Under the pieces are notes generated by a model. It was not told where the DNA came from, made no database searches, and worked only from the letters and a program-made list of their open reading frames with translations. From NCBI GenBank assembly GCA_030620065.1, contig JAUXFJ010000092.1, positions 1 to 6,394 on the forward strand: 6,394 nucleotides of DNA, written 5' to 3'. The DNA comes from Anaerolineaceae bacterium (GTDB lineage: Bacteria > Chloroflexota > Anaerolineae > Anaerolineales > Anaerolineaceae). Of the stretch, positions 5,455 through 6,394 are shown piece after piece. Position 1 is the stretch's first letter; the number at the start of each line of letters is the position of its first letter. A program made the position numbers and the translations under genes.

Positions 5455-6394
5455 ATGTCACCAATTGTTACAATGAAGGCTCTCTTAGAGAGCGGCGTAC
5501 ATTTCGGTCATCGTACGAATAAATGGAATCCTTTAATGCGCTCGTACATCTTTACAGAGCGCAATAACATCCACATCATTGACCTTCAGCAAACTGTAAA
5601 GATGCTGGATGTGGCTTATGGCATTGTTCGTGACTGTGTTACTGAAGGTGGAGCGGTCCTCTTCGTTGGGACCAAACGTCAGGCACAAGAAACCATTCAA
5701 GTAGAAGCGGAACGCTGCGGCATGCCCTATGTCAACGAACGTTGGCTTGGCGGCACTCTGACCAACTGGATTACCATTCAGGAGCGTATTGTTGAGCTTG
5801 AACGCCTCGAACACTTGCGCGATAGTGGCGAAATTGACCTGCTTACCAAAAAAGAAGGCTTAATGATCGAACGCTCTATCCGCCGTCTGTTAAAACGTCT
5901 CAGCGGTGTTCGCGATATGAAGAAATTGCCTGAGCTTGTTTTTGTAGTGGATGTTGCACGGGAAGAAACAGCGGTTCATGAAGCCAATCTAAAAGGAATC
6001 CCGATTGTCGCCATGGTCGACACAAATTGTGATCCCCGCAAGATTGATTACATCATCCCCGCAAACGATGATGCCATCCGTGCCATCAAATTACTCGTAA
6101 GTAAAATCGCTGATGCCATCATAGAAGGTAAATCTCTGCGAAAAGATATCGAAGAAGAGCAGGTGGAAGAAGCCCCTTCTGTGATCTCACGCAAGATAGA
6201 TGAAGATCAGGAACTGGATGATGCCGACCTGCTTGGTGCTTCAACACTTGCAAAGATCACTACGTCAAAAGAAAAGAGTGAAGAAGAAACAGACGCGGTC
6301 GATGAAATTGTAAAAACTACAGTTGAAGATAAAACAAGCGCGGTTGAAGAAATCGTAAAAACCGCAGTTGAAGATAAAACAGACGCGGTCGAAG
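5455..6394 (+). CDS. rpsB: 30S ribosomal protein S2 with acidic C-terminal repeat extension, 3' end missing
   Basis: S2 binds late to the small subunit and is needed for mRNA binding. The frame is open from the ATG at 5455 to the window edge (313 whole codons, no stop). The core is canonical: MKALLESGVHFGHRTNKWNP (7-26) is the first S2 signature, followed by FTERNNIHIIDLQQT (33-47), FVGTKRQAQ (70-78), NERWLGGTLTNW (94-105), and the second signature from P159 to P183, then NCDPRKIDYIIPANDDA (191-207). The usual S2 ends around residue 230-240 (E. coli S2 is 241 residues). Here at least 84 more residues follow, rich in Glu, Asp and Lys, with a short hydrophobic patch LLGASTLAKI (259-268) and then a 15-residue tandem repeat from residue 279. 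A strong AAAGGAG site stands nine bases before the start. tsf usually follows rpsB, but lies outside this window. Confidence 0.97.
   Translation, partial: MSPIVTMKALLESGVHFGHRTNKWNPLMRSYIFTERNNIHIIDLQQTVKMLDVAYGIVRDCVTEGGAVLFVGTKRQAQETIQVEAERCGMPYVNERWLGGTLTNWITIQERIVELERLEHLRDSGEIDLLTKKEGLMIERSIRRLLKRLSGVRDMKKLPELVFVVDVAREETAVHEANLKGIPIVAMVDTNCDPRKIDYIIPANDDAIRAIKLLVSKIADAIIEGKSLRKDIEEEQVEEAPSVISRKIDEDQELDDADLLGASTLAKITTSKEKSEEETDAVDEIVKTTVEDKTSAVEEIVKTAVEDKTDAVE
6289..6394 (+). repeat. rpsB: In-frame 45-bp tandem repeat in the rpsB tail
   Basis: Two full units (6289-6333 and 6334-6378) and the first 16 bases of a third are visible; the array continues past the window. Units 1 and 2 differ at 7 of 45 bases. 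They encode TDAVDEIVKTTVEDK and TSAVEEIVKTAVEDK. The opening of unit 3 matches unit 1 at 15 of 16 bases and unit 2 less well. Ala, Val and Ile recur on one helix face with acidic residues and Lys elsewhere, which suggests an amphipathic helix. Confidence 0.9.

Noticed and set aside
5533..5814. A 93-codon open frame on the - strand inside rpsB
   Set aside because: It is the complement of the conserved S2 core; no motif, no ribosome site, and no promoter facing it.

Overview
This 6.4 kb window is ordinary bacterial chromosome, roughly half G+C. It holds seven genes, two of them cut by the window edges, and a well-structured regulatory region between two divergent ribosomal protein genes. The mix of genes best fits Chloroflexota, class Anaerolineae: a helicase-associated XPB/Ssl2-like protein of the kind common there and in Actinobacteria, a four-helix membrane protein, a class IV cyclase/CYTH protein, and rpsB encoding an S2 with a long acidic tail. 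That placement rests on protein style only and is tentative. No mobile element, CRISPR array, tRNA or rRNA was found.

Left part (1-2854, + strand): the end of a helicase-associated domain protein, a 4-TM membrane protein of unknown function, a CYTH-domain protein whose start codon abuts the membrane gene's stop, and a Nudix hydrolase of the ADP-ribose pyrophosphatase type. Gaps are 63, 0 and 51 bases, and an intrinsic terminator (2828-2854) follows the Nudix gene, so these probably form one transcription unit or the end of one. The last two act on small phosphorylated molecules; no shared pathway can be proven.

Middle part (2857-5140, - strand): rplS (ribosomal protein L19), then a strong terminator, then a class I glutamine-amidotransferase-like hydrolase (peptidase C26, PuuD-like), then murI (glutamate racemase, which supplies D-glutamate for peptidoglycan). 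murI converges on the Nudix gene.

Right part (5141-6394): a 314-base divergent control region and rpsB (ribosomal protein S2), which runs off the window. Two promoters face away from each other, each with an extended -10 box and a 17-base spacer. Each predicted transcript starts in a hairpin. The rpsB leader also carries a nested stem structure with a possible pseudoknot, a plausible site for feedback control by S2. The visible end of rpsB encodes an acidic 15-residue tandem repeat.

I see no clearly new multi-gene system. The parts most worth a second look are the rpsB leader RNA, the repeat tail of S2 and the paired rplS/rpsB control region.
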